From Pseudomonas fulva NBRC 16637 = DSM 17717 (lineage in GTDB: Bacteria; Pseudomonadota; Gammaproteobacteria; Pseudomonadales; Pseudomonadaceae): a DNA stretch of 64,000 bases. This document shows positions 27,812-36,870 of the stretch, piece by piece. The position numbers were made by a program, and so were the translations under genes. The stretch spans positions 1 to 64,000 of the forward strand of contig NZ_BBIQ01000021.1 in assembly GCF_000730565.1 (NCBI RefSeq), written 5' to 3'. Position 1 is the first letter of the stretch. The number at the start of each line of letters is the position of its first letter. A model generated the notes under the pieces. It worked only from the letters and a program-made list of their open reading frames with translations. It was not told where the DNA came from and searched no databases.

Positions 27812-29440
27812 ATGACGATTTCTCGACGCGGGTTCATCGCCGGTGTGGCATTGACGGGTATGGCAGTGCCAGGCGCGCGGTACCTGCAGCGGCGGCGAGC
27901 CAGTGAAGAGCAATACCCTGAGACCCCCGGCGAGGCGGTGGTGGAACTTGCCGATACGCCTGTCAGGCAGCTGGGCGACACCTTGCGCGGTATCTGGCGC
28001 TGGACACCTCAAGGCTGCGAGGCCGGGCTCGCCGGTATGCCGTCAGGGGAGCTTGAGCTTTTCCTGGATGTGGCCTCGAGCGGGCGGGGGTTGCGCGGCT
28101 ACCTCGACACCCCTGAACGTTTGCGCAGCACCCTGGAGCCACGCTATCGGGTGGTGGCTGACTTGTTGCTCGACCGACCAGGGACACTGCGCTGGCGGCT
28201 GTTGGCCACAGACGCCAACCCCCTGGGGGCACGCTACGAGTGCCAGGTTGTGCTTGACGAGGTCTGGGGGGCGTACGGCAACGCAGGGCCTGCGACCTTG
28301 AGCGGGCACGTGGCGGCGCTTGAGCGGCCACTGGCGCTGCCCGTGCAGGACAACCGTTTCCTGGCGCTGAAAAGAACGTTCCCCGAAGCGCGGGAGCGCA
28401 CGCCATTGTCGGCGCCGTTGCTGGCGAAGCTGATCGCGCCGGAACACCGGCTGTTTCACCAGCTCTGGCATGCGTCGCGGGACAAGTGGCACAAGCTCGA
28501 TGACGAAAAGCGCGGTGCGTTGCGCGGGCTTGGCTGGCAGCCAGGGCCGAGGGCGCGCGAGCGTGATGCACGGGGCCGGCACAAGGACCGCAACGGCTCC
28601 GGCGAGGACTTTCTGTTCATGCATCGGCACATGCTGGGCAACGCCAGGGCCATTGAGCCGTTACCGTCGTGGCCGCGTTTTCCTTTGCCCCAGCCAGCGC
28701 TCGAGCGCGACCGCGTAGGGTTCGCAGCCTACTTCGACAACCATGACGGCAACGCCTTGCCGCCGACATGGCTGGCCGATGATGACGAGGAGTACACCCA
28801 GTGGGTGCGTGACATCAAGAGCCCGGACACGTTCTACGGCAACTTCCAGGTCTGGGAGTCGCGCTACAGCGATCCGCATTACCTCAGTACCTTGACCTTG
28901 GGGCAGTTTGGCTCAGAGCTGGAGCTGGGCTTGCATGACTGGCTGCACATGCGCTGGGCCTCGGTGCCGCGCGATCCGGCCAACGGCATGCCGGTGCCGA
29001 TGGCGCGCACGCCCGACGACTATGCCCAACGCTGGTATGGCGCCGAGAACGATTTTCTCGGCGACCCTTTTTCATCCCATGTGAACCCGGTGTTCTGGCG
29101 CTTTCATGGCTGGGTCGACGACCGCATCGAGGACTGGTTCCAGGCCCATGAACGGCTTCATCCTGGTGAAGTGTGGCGCCTGGACGTCAACGGCGTGCCC
29201 TGGTTCGCACCGGGGCGATGGGTGGAAGTTGCCGACCCCTGGCTGGGGCCTGATACCCATGGATGCTCCACAGCGCCTGGGCTGCGCCCAGGGCGGAGTG
29301 TGGAGATGGACCCGGAGACCATGAAGCTGGCCCTGCGCATCATCTATGCCGAGGATGATCGTTTCGCCGCGTTACGGCCCAAGGTGCCGCAGCGGCCATG
29401 GTATGCCCGGCATCTCAAGGTGACGCGGCCATTGCGGTGA
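27812..29440 (+). CDS. pvdP: Periplasmic tyrosinase of pyoverdine chromophore maturation
   Basis: This 542-residue Tat-exported protein starts MTISRRGFIAGVALTG; ATG 27812 was chosen because it puts the RRGF motif at the N-terminus and follows ggtaggg. PvdP is a copper tyrosinase that completes the dihydroxyquinoline chromophore from ferribactin. Tyrosinase-like His clusters are visible: FMHRHMLGN, LHDWLHMRW and NPVFWRFHGWVDDRIED, the last resembling a CuB site. The gene is transcribed divergently from pvdM from its own iron-starvation box and converges on opmQ. Confidence 0.95.
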   Translation: MTISRRGFIAGVALTGMAVPGARYLQRRRASEEQYPETPGEAVVELADTPVRQLGDTLRGIWRWTPQGCEAGLAGMPSGELELFLDVASSGRGLRGYLDTPERLRSTLEPRYRVVADLLLDRPGTLRWRLLATDANPLGARYECQVVLDEVWGAYGNAGPATLSGHVAALERPLALPVQDNRFLALKRTFPEARERTPLSAPLLAKLIAPEHRLFHQLWHASRDKWHKLDDEKRGALRGLGWQPGPRARERDARGRHKDRNGSGEDFLFMHRHMLGNARAIEPLPSWPRFPLPQPALERDRVGFAAYFDNHDGNALPPTWLADDDEEYTQWVRDIKSPDTFYGNFQVWESRYSDPHYLSTLTLGQFGSELELGLHDWLHMRWASVPRDPANGMPVPMARTPDDYAQRWYGAENDFLGDPFSSHVNPVFWRFHGWVDDRIEDWFQAHERLHPGEVWRLDVNGVPWFAPGRWVEVADPWLGPDTHGCSTAPGLRPGRSVEMDPETMKLALRIIYAEDDRFAALRPKVPQRPWYARHLKVTRPLR

Positions 29441-29466
29441 GGGTTCATGGAGATTCATGCCGCGAT

Positions 29467-29483
29467 AGGCCGCGCAGCGGCCT
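29467..29483. terminator. Small hairpin between convergent pvdP and opmQ
   Basis: Arms aggccgc and gcggcct around a 3-nt loop, in the 79-bp gap between two convergent stops. A T5 run follows on the plus strand only after 14 bases, so it is a weak terminator candidate. Confidence 0.3.
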
Positions 29484-29519
29484 GGGCGACCCTGGCGTTT
29501 TTCCAGCCCAGCGTTGCGC

Positions 29520-30935
29520 CTAAGGGGCATCACCGCCCACCTGCCACCCACCACCGAGCGCCTTGTAAAGCGCCACGCTCGCTTGCAAGCGGGCCAGGCG
29601 AAGCGTTGCCTGCTGATCCTGGGCTACATACAGCGTGCGCTGGGTTTCCAGCACGGTCAGTACGGTCTCGGCGCCTGCGCCATAGCGCTGTTCGGCCAGG
29701 TCAAAGGCCAGTTGAGCTTGTCGCACTTCTTCGTCCTGCCAGTGGCGTTGGCGGTCGACTCCGTCCAGGGCATTGAGCGCCTTCTCCACATCGCTCAGGC
29801 CAGCGAGAATGCTGCTGCGATACTGCTCCAGCAGTTCGGCCTGCTCGGCCTCGGCCAGATCGCGGGAAGCCCTGAGCCTGCCGTTGTCGAAAATCGGCGC
29901 AAGCAGACCAGAGGTCAGGGTGTAATAGGGGCTTTCCAGCGTCTGGGCGAAGGTGCGCGCGCCGCTGCCCAGGGTGGCGCCAAGGGTTACCTTGGGCAGC
30001 ATGGCCGCCCGGGCCACCTGCACGTTGGCGTTGGCCGCTGCCAGGCGGGCCTCGGCGGCGGCGATATCGGGGCGACGGGTCAGCAGGTCGCTGGGCAGGC
30101 CGCTGTCAACCGTCGGCCAGGCCACGCTGGCGAACGGCTGGCGGCTGGTCGGCAGTTGCTGTACTGGGTCGCCGAGCAATGTTGCAAGGGTGATGCGGGT
30201 GTCTTGCACGCGTTGCGCCATCAGGGGGACCTGACGCTCCTGGGCCGCGACCAGGCTGCGCTGCTGGGCAAGCTCCAGGCGTGTTGCCGAGCCTGCGCGC
30301 TGGCGTGCCTGGACCAGGCGCAAAATGCCCCGTGCATTGTCCAGGTTCAGTTGGGCGATGCGCAGTTGTTCGGCTAAGGCCAGGCCCTGCAGATACGTGT
30401 CGGCGATGTCGCTGAGCAGGGTCAACTGCACCGTCTGCCGGTCGAAGCGGCTGGCTTGCAATGTGCGCAGGGCGTTGTCGCGGCTAGCCCGCAGGCCGCC
30501 CCAGAAATCGATTTCATAGCTGGCACTGAGCTGGGTATCGAACGCGGTACTGGTGCGCTCGCTACGGGTGACATCGAGGTCGTTATAACCCTCACCCTTG
30601 AGCAGCCGCTGGCGGCTGGCATCCACGCCCAGCTCGACCGCTGGCAGCAGGGGTGCGTTGGCGATGGCGGCTCGCGCTCTGGCCTGCCGGATGCGTGCGG
30701 TGGCGGCCGCCAGATCGTGGCTGTTAAGCAGGGCGCGTTGCACCAGGCTGTCCAGCTCGGGGCTGTTGAAGGACTGCCACCACTGACGCGCCGGTCGGTC
30801 GGCCTCACCGAAAGCGTGTGTCGGGCCCTGCCAGGTACGCGGCATATCGACCGCTGCCTGGGGCAGGGTGGGTGGGCTGCACCCGGCGAACGCCAGGCAA
30901 AGGGTCAACAGGCTGATGCGGCTTGGCAAGGGCAT
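29520..30935 (-). CDS. opmQ: Outer-membrane efflux lipoprotein of the PvdRT-OpmQ pump
   Basis: This 471-residue NodT-family outer-membrane factor starts with a lipoprotein signal (LCLAFAGC lipobox, Cys about residue 19). Two TolC-type repeats follow, with motifs such as LDSLVQRALLNSHDLAAATARIRQARA and the second-repeat equivalent LTRRPDIAAAEARLAAANANV. With PvdR and PvdT it forms the tripartite pump that exports and recycles pyoverdine. Its ATG lies 3 nt after the pvdT stop, so pvdR-pvdT-opmQ form one operon. Confidence 0.95.
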   Translation of the reverse strand: MPLPSRISLLTLCLAFAGCSPPTLPQAAVDMPRTWQGPTHAFGEADRPARQWWQSFNSPELDSLVQRALLNSHDLAAATARIRQARARAAIANAPLLPAVELGVDASRQRLLKGEGYNDLDVTRSERTSTAFDTQLSASYEIDFWGGLRASRDNALRTLQASRFDRQTVQLTLLSDIADTYLQGLALAEQLRIAQLNLDNARGILRLVQARQRAGSATRLELAQQRSLVAAQERQVPLMAQRVQDTRITLATLLGDPVQQLPTSRQPFASVAWPTVDSGLPSDLLTRRPDIAAAEARLAAANANVQVARAAMLPKVTLGATLGSGARTFAQTLESPYYTLTSGLLAPIFDNGRLRASRDLAEAEQAELLEQYRSSILAGLSDVEKALNALDGVDRQRHWQDEEVRQAQLAFDLAEQRYGAGAETVLTVLETQRTLYVAQDQQATLRLARLQASVALYKALGGGWQVGGDAP

Positions 30936-30938
30936 GGC

Positions 30939-32903
30939 TTATTCGCTGGTAAGGGCTTTGACCGGGTCGAGTCGGGCGGCTTTGCGTGCGGGCATGAAGC
31001 CGAACACGATGCCGGTGATCACAGCGCAGGTAAAAGCGCCAAGCATGGCTGGCAGCGCGAAGGCCACCGCGATATCGGCCAGCATCAAGCCGGCGCCGAC
31101 GACCAAGGCCAGGACGATGCCACTGAGCCCGCCCACCATCGAGAGCATGACCGCCTCACTGAGGAACTGGCGCATGATGTCGCGCTGGCGGGCTCCGGTG
31201 GCCATGCGGATACCAATTTCGCGGGTACGCTCGCGCACGGTCATCAGCATGATGTTCATCACCCCAATGCCGCCCACCAGTAGCGAGATGGCCGCGATGG
31301 CGCCTAGCATCAGCGATAGGCTGCTCTGGGTGCGTGCCTCGGCCTGGATCAACGCCGCATCGTTGGTCAGTTCGAAATCGTGGCGGCCCTGGTGGCGTTG
31401 GCGCAACAGGTGATCGATGGCCGCCTCGGTCGCGTTGACCTGGGTCGAATCGCGCGCCGCAATGGTGATGTAGTCGGGGTCGCGATGACCGAACAGGCGG
31501 ATGGCGGCGGCCGAGTACGGCACCACGATACGCCCGTCGCTGTCCTGGTCGCCGGAGCTGGCGCCTTTTCCCGCCAGTATGCCGATCACCTGGAATGGCA
31601 CGTTGCCGATCAGCAGGTATTGACCGATCGGGTTGGCATGGTCGCCCAGCATCTTTTCCCGCACTTTCTGGCCAATCACGGCGACCGCCGCCGCGGCGGC
31701 TTCGTCGGCCTGGCTGAAGAATGAGCCTTCCACCACGGGCCAGTTGAAAATGTCCTCGAACCAAGTGTTGTTGCCGCCCACGTAAAACATCTGGCTGGTG
31801 TTGTTCTGGCGCACCATGAGCTTTTCCCCGATCACGGGCATGACGTGCTTGACCTGCGGCAATTCGCCGATGGCCGCGACATCGTCCAGGGTGACGGTGC
31901 CTGCCGGCTCGCCGAGTGTCGCCGGCTTGCCGTTGAGATAAAGGATGTTCGAGCCGAACGCGGCCATCTGCGCCATCACCTGGCGCTTGCTGCCTTCGCC
32001 CACGGCCAGCATGACCACAACCGAGGCTACCCCGATGACGATACCCAGCAAGGTGAGCGCCGTGCGAAAGCGATTGATCCACATGATGCGCCAGGCTGCC
32101 TGGAGTGCTTCGACCAGCTCGCCTTTCCAGGCGCCGCGCAACTGCGCCCCCTGGTCCAGGCGCTGACGCAGATCATCGGCCTGCAGGCCTGGGTGGCGGG
32201 CTGTGCCGTCGCGCTCATCGGCCGAGTCGCTGATCATGAGGCCGTCGCGGATCTCGATGACCCGGTGCGCGCGGGCCGCGACATCTCGGTCGTGGGTGAT
32301 CAGGATGATCACATGACCTTGGCTGGCCAATTCGTCCAGCAACGCCATGACTTCCTTGCCGCTGTGGCTGTCCAGGGCGCCGGTAGGCTCGTCGGCGAGG
32401 ATGATGTGGCCACCGTTCATCAAGGCGCGGGCAATCGACACCCGCTGCTGCTGACCGCCCGACAGTTGATGCGGGCGGTTGGCGGTGCGGCTTGCCAAGC
32501 CTAGCCGCTCCAGCAGGGCCGCGGCGCGGGCGTGGCGCTCCTGGGCCGGGATGCCGGCATAGATGGCCGGCATCTCTACGTTTTCCAGCGCAGAGCCGGA
32601 GGGGATCAGGTGATAGCCTTGAAAGACGAATCCGAACGCCTCACGGCGCAGCCAAGCCAGCTCATCGTTGCCCAGCTCGGCCACGTCCATCCCCGCGAAG
32701 TGATAGCTGCCGCTGGTGGGGCGGTCCAGGCAACCGAGGATGTTCATCAGGGTCGATTTTCCGGAGCCCGAAGCGCCTACGATCGCAACGAACTCACCGG
32801 GATGAATGCGCAGGCTGATACCCCGCAGCACGTCCACCTTGGGGGTGCCGAAGCCGCCGTAAGCCTTGCAGATGTCGCGCAGTTCGATCAGGGGCGTGGT
32901 CAT
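30939..32903 (-). CDS. pvdT: MacB-type ABC permease/ATPase of the pyoverdine pump
   Basis: This 654-residue MacB-like protein starts with an ATPase domain (Walker A GASGSGKST, signature LSGGQQQRVSIARAL, Walker B IILADEPTGALDS). One membrane segment and a large periplasmic MacB_PCD domain follow, then three C-terminal FtsX-type segments (for example ISLLVGGIGVMNIMLMTV). It powers PvdRT-OpmQ from the inner membrane. Its ATG directly abuts the pvdR TGA. Confidence 0.95.
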   Translation of the reverse strand: MTTPLIELRDICKAYGGFGTPKVDVLRGISLRIHPGEFVAIVGASGSGKSTLMNILGCLDRPTSGSYHFAGMDVAELGNDELAWLRREAFGFVFQGYHLIPSGSALENVEMPAIYAGIPAQERHARAAALLERLGLASRTANRPHQLSGGQQQRVSIARALMNGGHIILADEPTGALDSHSGKEVMALLDELASQGHVIILITHDRDVAARAHRVIEIRDGLMISDSADERDGTARHPGLQADDLRQRLDQGAQLRGAWKGELVEALQAAWRIMWINRFRTALTLLGIVIGVASVVVMLAVGEGSKRQVMAQMAAFGSNILYLNGKPATLGEPAGTVTLDDVAAIGELPQVKHVMPVIGEKLMVRQNNTSQMFYVGGNNTWFEDIFNWPVVEGSFFSQADEAAAAAVAVIGQKVREKMLGDHANPIGQYLLIGNVPFQVIGILAGKGASSGDQDSDGRIVVPYSAAAIRLFGHRDPDYITIAARDSTQVNATEAAIDHLLRQRHQGRHDFELTNDAALIQAEARTQSSLSLMLGAIAAISLLVGGIGVMNIMLMTVRERTREIGIRMATGARQRDIMRQFLSEAVMLSMVGGLSGIVLALVVGAGLMLADIAVAFALPAMLGAFTCAVITGIVFGFMPARKAARLDPVKALTSE

Positions 32904-34070
32904 TCAGCCTCCACTGCCTTGGCCGATCAGCAACCGCTCACCTTCGCCCAGGCCATCGAGCACCTGCACACGCAGGCGATCGCTCAGCCCTGTTCGTACC
33001 TGACGCGGTCGCACCTGGCCATCGGGGGCGAGCACCTGTGCCATGTGCACGCCATCCTGTTCGTCCAGCGCAGCCAGGGGTACGGTCAGTACACCGCTGG
33101 CCTGCCCGGCGACGAAGAACACTTGCGTGGTCATTTCGGCCATCAGCGCACCGTCAGGGTTCTCCACATCCAGCAAGACGGTGTACTGCACCACCTGAGT
33201 ACCGGTGGCGCCATTGGTCGCGCTCGCCGGGCTGCCGCCACCGCTGCTGGTTTGCTCCAGCGGTTTGGGTGGAATCGGCAGGATCTGCCTGACGCGGCTG
33301 CTCCAGCGGCGCTTGCCGCCGGCCAGTGTCGTGAAATAGGCCGTCATGCCGGGCTTGACCTTGCCGATATCGGCCTCCGACACCTGCGCCCACACCGTCA
33401 TCGGCGAGAGCTTGGCGATGCGCAGAATCAATGGGGTTTGTTGCTGGGCATTGAGGGTCTGGCCTTCACGGGCATCCACCGCCACCACGGTGCCATCCAT
33501 CGGGGCGTAGATACGGGTATAGCCCAACTCGGCTTCGTCACTGCGCAGGCTCGCCTGGGCCTGGCGGATTTGCGCTTGGTACATGTCGATACGCGCCTGG
33601 GTGACGCTGAGCTGCGCATCGGCCGCCTGCACATCCTCTTCGCGGGTGGCGCCGGCATCGGCTAGGCTGCGCTGGCGGGCGAGCTGCTGCCTGGCCAGTT
33701 TGAACTGGGCGCGCTGCTCGGCGAGCTGCGCCTTGAGGTTGTCGATGGAGAAGCGCCCGGCATCCACGCGCGCCTGCTGTGTGGACGGGTCAATCTCCAC
33801 CAGCAGTTGTCCCTTGCGCACGGTATCGCCGGCTTCGACATGGAGCGTGCGAATCTGCCCGGACGCTTGTGCGCCAACATCCACATAGCGCCTGGGTTGC
33901 AGCGTGCCCAGCGCGGTGACGCTGCTTTCGATGTCTGCACGCGTCACGCTGACGGTGTTGGTCGGTACCGCGCCCAAAGGTAGGGTACGCCAGGCCAGAA
34001 GACTGCCCAGGCTCAGCAGGGCTAAGCCGCCCAGAAGCAGGCGGTGGCGAATAGCGGGTGCACGTCTCAT
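32904..34070 (-). CDS. pvdR: Periplasmic adaptor (HlyD family) of the PvdRT-OpmQ pump
   Basis: This 388-residue membrane-fusion protein has an N-terminal hydrophobic anchor (LLLGGLALLSLGSLLAW), then a lipoyl/barrel-sandwich half (VGAQASGQIRTLHVEAGDTV), a coiled-coil hairpin with Ala/Gln/Arg-rich repeats (about residues 95-175), the second half-motif (IYAPMDGTVVAVDAREG) and a beta-barrel. It links PvdT to OpmQ. It is the first gene of the operon and has an iron-starvation box 66 bp upstream. Confidence 0.95.
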   Translation of the reverse strand: MRRAPAIRHRLLLGGLALLSLGSLLAWRTLPLGAVPTNTVSVTRADIESSVTALGTLQPRRYVDVGAQASGQIRTLHVEAGDTVRKGQLLVEIDPSTQQARVDAGRFSIDNLKAQLAEQRAQFKLARQQLARQRSLADAGATREEDVQAADAQLSVTQARIDMYQAQIRQAQASLRSDEAELGYTRIYAPMDGTVVAVDAREGQTLNAQQQTPLILRIAKLSPMTVWAQVSEADIGKVKPGMTAYFTTLAGGKRRWSSRVRQILPIPPKPLEQTSSGGGSPASATNGATGTQVVQYTVLLDVENPDGALMAEMTTQVFFVAGQASGVLTVPLAALDEQDGVHMAQVLAPDGQVRPRQVRTGLSDRLRVQVLDGLGEGERLLIGQGSGG

Positions 34071-34135
34071 GGGGACTTCCAGCCGAATTGGGCCTGAACG
34101 CAGGCGGTGCCTGTGCGCAGGCAGGTCCCCGTTAA

Positions 34136-34159
34136 ACGAAGGTCATGGCGGCTAATTTA
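34136..34159 (-). promoter_or_regulatory. Iron-starvation sigma (PvdS/PfrI) promoter box for pvdRT-opmQ
   Basis: On the minus strand this reads CCTAAAT, 16 bases, CGT: ATTTA at 34155-34159 and ACG at 34136-34138 on the plus strand. Spacing is identical to the pvdM and pvdP boxes. Confidence 0.85.
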
Positions 34160-34191
34160 GGTTTGCCAGGCGACCGACGTCGGTTGCTGCG

Positions 34192-34210
34192 GGTAATGAT
34201 AATTTGTAAG
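34192..34210. promoter_or_regulatory. Fur-box-like site upstream of the ECF sigma gene
   Basis: The 19 bases contain an intact AATGATAAT core and match the Fur consensus at 13 of 19 positions. The site lies between the pvdR IS box and the sigma gene and would give direct iron repression of the sigma gene. Confidence 0.6.
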
Positions 34211-34281
34211 ATTCCAATTTGATATCACCTGCGCCCGTCTGGGCTGCGCGGGGCCGTCATCGGGCGATTCAGGGTGCCGCC

Positions 34282-34758
34282 GTGGAACACTATTATCGCG
34301 AGTTGGTCAATTTCCTGAGCGCACGCCTCGGTAGCCGCCAGGCTGCCGAGGATGTGGCCCATGACGCCTACGTCCGGGTGCTGGAGCGTGTCGATGCGCA
34401 AGTGATCGAGCACCCCCGCGCGTTTCTTTATCGCACTGCGCTCAACCTGGTGGTGGATCGACACCGGCGTCACTTGATTCGCCAGACCGAACCGCTGGAA
34501 GTGCTCGATGAGGGTATTCAGTGGCAGCACACGCTCTGGTCCCAGGACATGCACCACGCCCAGCGCCTGGACCTGCTCAAGCGTGCCTTGGACGAACTGC
34601 CCAAGCCATGCCGTGACAGCTTTCTGCTGCGCAAGCTCGAAGGCTTGTCCCATCCGCAGATTGCCGAACGCCTGGGCTTGTCGCGCAGCCTGGTGGAAAA
34701 GCACATCGTCAATGCCATGAAGCACTGCCGGCAACGCATGCGCCAGTGGGAGTCCTGA
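34282..34758 (+). CDS. FecI-type ECF sigma factor (orphan, no anti-sigma gene adjacent)
   Basis: This sigma70-family ECF protein has about 158 residues. Region 2 is visible as AAEDVAHDAYVRVLE and HPRAFLYRTALNLVVDRHRR; region 4 is ALDELPKPCRDSFLLRKLEGLSHPQIAERLGLS plus RSLVEKHIVNAMKHCR. This resembles the iron-starvation FecI subgroup. I set the start at GTG 34282 (after agggtg) because the ORF can otherwise only begin at a TTG at 34219 with an unconvincing extension. A FecR-type anti-sigma gene would normally follow; here the next gene is a receiver-like protein. It may serve FpvA or another siderophore receptor. It is not clear whether it is FpvI. Confidence 0.88.
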   Translation: MEHYYRELVNFLSARLGSRQAAEDVAHDAYVRVLERVDAQVIEHPRAFLYRTALNLVVDRHRRHLIRQTEPLEVLDEGIQWQHTLWSQDMHHAQRLDLLKRALDELPKPCRDSFLLRKLEGLSHPQIAERLGLSRSLVEKHIVNAMKHCRQRMRQWES

Positions 34759-34910
34759 CGGCACGCCGCGCAAACTGCACATTCTGTCGGGCCACCGCTT
34801 GCTTTCCGAGGGTTTCCCGGCTTGTATCTAGGGGTATCAATGCTGGACTTGGCCAGGGCTTGACGGGCTCGACCAAGTCTTGGCGGCCCCTCCACTGTCC
34901 AGGTTCGACC

Positions 34911-35384
34911 ATGGCCAACAAGTCCTTGCGTATCCTGATTGCCGATGCTCACCCGCACCAACGCCTGCAACTGGAGCGTATGCTCAATGGCCTGGGGTAT
35001 TACCGTATTGCCCCCGTCGACAGTTTCGAGGAGCTACAGCGGCTGGTGCTGGGTGCCCTCCAGCCCTTCCACCTGCTGTTGGGCAATATCGAGTTGGCCA
35101 GCCACGCAGGCGTGGACCTGGCCCGGTTTTGCCGGGTCAGCACGCAGATCCAGCATGCCCTGCTTTACCATTGCGCCCAACTGAAGGTGCCTGCGGTACC
35201 CCAGGCCGAGCGCCAGGCGGTCAGCCTGAGCCTGCCGCACGTGCCCGACGATGCCGCCCTGGCGTCCTTTATGTCGATCGTCGACGCACCCCTGGTGGTG
35301 GGCACCCTACGGATGCCGGACGGGTTGCGCAGGGGAGGCCCCAGAGCACCCGGCAACTTGGCCCAGACGGTCTTTCATCGCTGA
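34911..35384 (+). CDS. Stand-alone degenerate response-regulator receiver protein
   Basis: This 157-residue protein starts at ATG 34911 (MANKSLRILIADAHPHQRLQLERML). The first 110 residues follow the CheY-like pattern, but the acidic pair is reduced to AD-A, the phospho-acceptor position in LLLGNIELA is Asn instead of Asp, and the conserved late Lys is not evident. It therefore looks like a pseudo-receiver that cannot be phosphorylated in the usual way. No output domain is attached and no histidine kinase lies nearby. The gene follows the ECF sigma gene by 152 bp on the same strand, so the two might be functionally linked; this is inference only. Confidence 0.75.
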   Translation: MANKSLRILIADAHPHQRLQLERMLNGLGYYRIAPVDSFEELQRLVLGALQPFHLLLGNIELASHAGVDLARFCRVSTQIQHALLYHCAQLKVPAVPQAERQAVSLSLPHVPDDAALASFMSIVDAPLVVGTLRMPDGLRRGGPRAPGNLAQTVFHR

Positions 35385-35457
35385 TCCAGGCAGGGTAGGG
35401 GCAATCGGGTCGCTATTTGCTATCCTCCGGCCTTTGACCATTGCTGCGAAACCTGCC

Positions 35458-36777
35458 ATGACTGCCACCGATACCGCTCGTCCACCCCGGTTCACCCGCC
35501 GTGACCACCGGACGCTGGGCCTGGCTGCGCTGGGCGGCGCGCTGGAAATCTACGATTTCATCATCTTCGTCTTCTTCGCCCTCACCCTCAGCCAGCTGTT
35601 CTTCCCGCCTGAGATGCCTCAATGGCTACGGCTGCTGCAAAGCTTCGGCATCTTCGTCACCGGTTACCTGGCCCGGCCACTGGGCGGCATCCTGATGGCG
35701 CATTTCGCTGATCACCTGGGCCGCAAGCGCGTGTTCAGCCTGAGCATTTTGATGATGGCGCTGCCGTGCCTGCTCATCGGCGTCATGCCGACGTATGCCG
35801 ACATTGGGTACGCGGCGCCGTTGTTGTTGCTGGCGCTACGCATCCTGCAAGGGGCCGCGGTCGGTGGTGAAGTGCCCAGTGCCTGGACCTTCGTTGCCGA
35901 ACATGCGCCGCCCGGGCGACGCGGCTATGCCTTGGGCTTTCTGCAGGCCGGGCTCACGTTCGGCTATCTGCTGGGCGCACTGACGGCAACCTTGCTGGCC
36001 CATGTGTTCTCGCCCGAGGAAATACTCAGCTACGCCTGGCGTTATCCGTTCCTGCTGGGGGGCGTGTTCGGGGTCATCGGCGTGTGGTTGCGCCGCTGGC
36101 TGAGTGAAACACCGGTTTTCCTGGCGTTGCGTAGTCAACAGGCGCCGGTGAAGTTTCCTTTGCGACAGGTGCTTGGCGAACATAAACGCGCTTTGGCACC
36201 CGCGGCGCTGCTGACCTGCGTGCTGACCTCGGCGGTGGTGGTGCTGGTGGTGATCACCCCGACGGTCATGCAGCAGCGCTTTGGCATGAGCGCGGGAGAT
36301 ACCTTTGCCCTGAGCAGCGTGGGCATCGTGTTTCTGAACCTGGGCTGTGTGCTTGCCGGGTTGCTGGTCGACCGCGTGGGCGCGTGGCGGGCGCTGCTGT
36401 TGTACAGCGTGCTGCTACCCCTCGGGGTCGGCGTGCTCTATGCCAGCCTGATCGGGCACTGGGGCATGACCTGGGTGGCCTATGCCCTGGCGGGCTTGTC
36501 GTGCGGTGTGGTGGGCGTGGTGCCATCGGTCATGGTCGGGCTGTTCCCTGCTCAGATTCGCGTATCGGGCATTTCGTTCACCTACAACGTGGCCTATGCG
36601 CTGTGGGCCAGTATCACGCCCTTGGCGCTTATCGCACTGATGCCATGGAGCCCTTGGGTGTGTGTCGGGTTCTGTCTGGTGATGGGCGGGGTAGGGGTAA
36701 TGACCTCGGTGTACTTCGGGCGGCGAGAGCCCATGGCGGCGGGTGAAGCGGGGCTTGAGCTCCCGCGCACGGCCTGA
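35458..36777 (+). CDS. MFS transporter, metabolite:H+ symporter (MHS) type
   Basis: This 439-residue protein with about 12 membrane segments starts at ATG 35458 (MTATDTARPPRFTRRDHRTL). The first segment LGGALEIYDFIIFVFFAL and the loop motif FADHLGRKRVF are typical of the MHS branch (citrate, proline/betaine, shikimate porters). The substrate cannot be told from sequence. It lies 73 bp after the receiver gene and ends at a strong bidirectional terminator. Confidence 0.88.
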   Translation: MTATDTARPPRFTRRDHRTLGLAALGGALEIYDFIIFVFFALTLSQLFFPPEMPQWLRLLQSFGIFVTGYLARPLGGILMAHFADHLGRKRVFSLSILMMALPCLLIGVMPTYADIGYAAPLLLLALRILQGAAVGGEVPSAWTFVAEHAPPGRRGYALGFLQAGLTFGYLLGALTATLLAHVFSPEEILSYAWRYPFLLGGVFGVIGVWLRRWLSETPVFLALRSQQAPVKFPLRQVLGEHKRALAPAALLTCVLTSAVVVLVVITPTVMQQRFGMSAGDTFALSSVGIVFLNLGCVLAGLLVDRVGAWRALLLYSVLLPLGVGVLYASLIGHWGMTWVAYALAGLSCGVVGVVPSVMVGLFPAQIRVSGISFTYNVAYALWASITPLALIALMPWSPWVCVGFCLVMGGVGVMTSVYFGRREPMAAGEAGLELPRTA

Positions 36778-36812
36778 CACTCACAATCACACCGTTTCGG
36801 AGCACACCCTGC

Positions 36813-36849
36813 AAAAAAGCCCCCGGTTCTTTCGAACCGGGGGCTTTTT
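36813..36849. terminator. Bidirectional rho-independent terminator (MFS gene / etfD)
   Basis: The arms aaaaaagcccccggttc and gaaccgggggctttttg are separated by tttc. The A- and T-tracts on both sides let it serve both convergent genes. Confidence 0.92.
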
Positions 36850-36870
36850 GTATCGTGCAGAGCGAGGTGA

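Noticed and set aside
30939..34070. Possibility that the tripartite pump is a generic MacAB-TolC drug exporter
   Set aside because: Its place beside pvdP and its iron-starvation sigma box point to PvdRT-OpmQ.
34219..34281. TTG start for the ECF sigma factor adding 21 residues
   Set aside because: TTG is rare and no ribosome site precedes it; GTG 34282 with agggtg upstream gives the usual ECF length.
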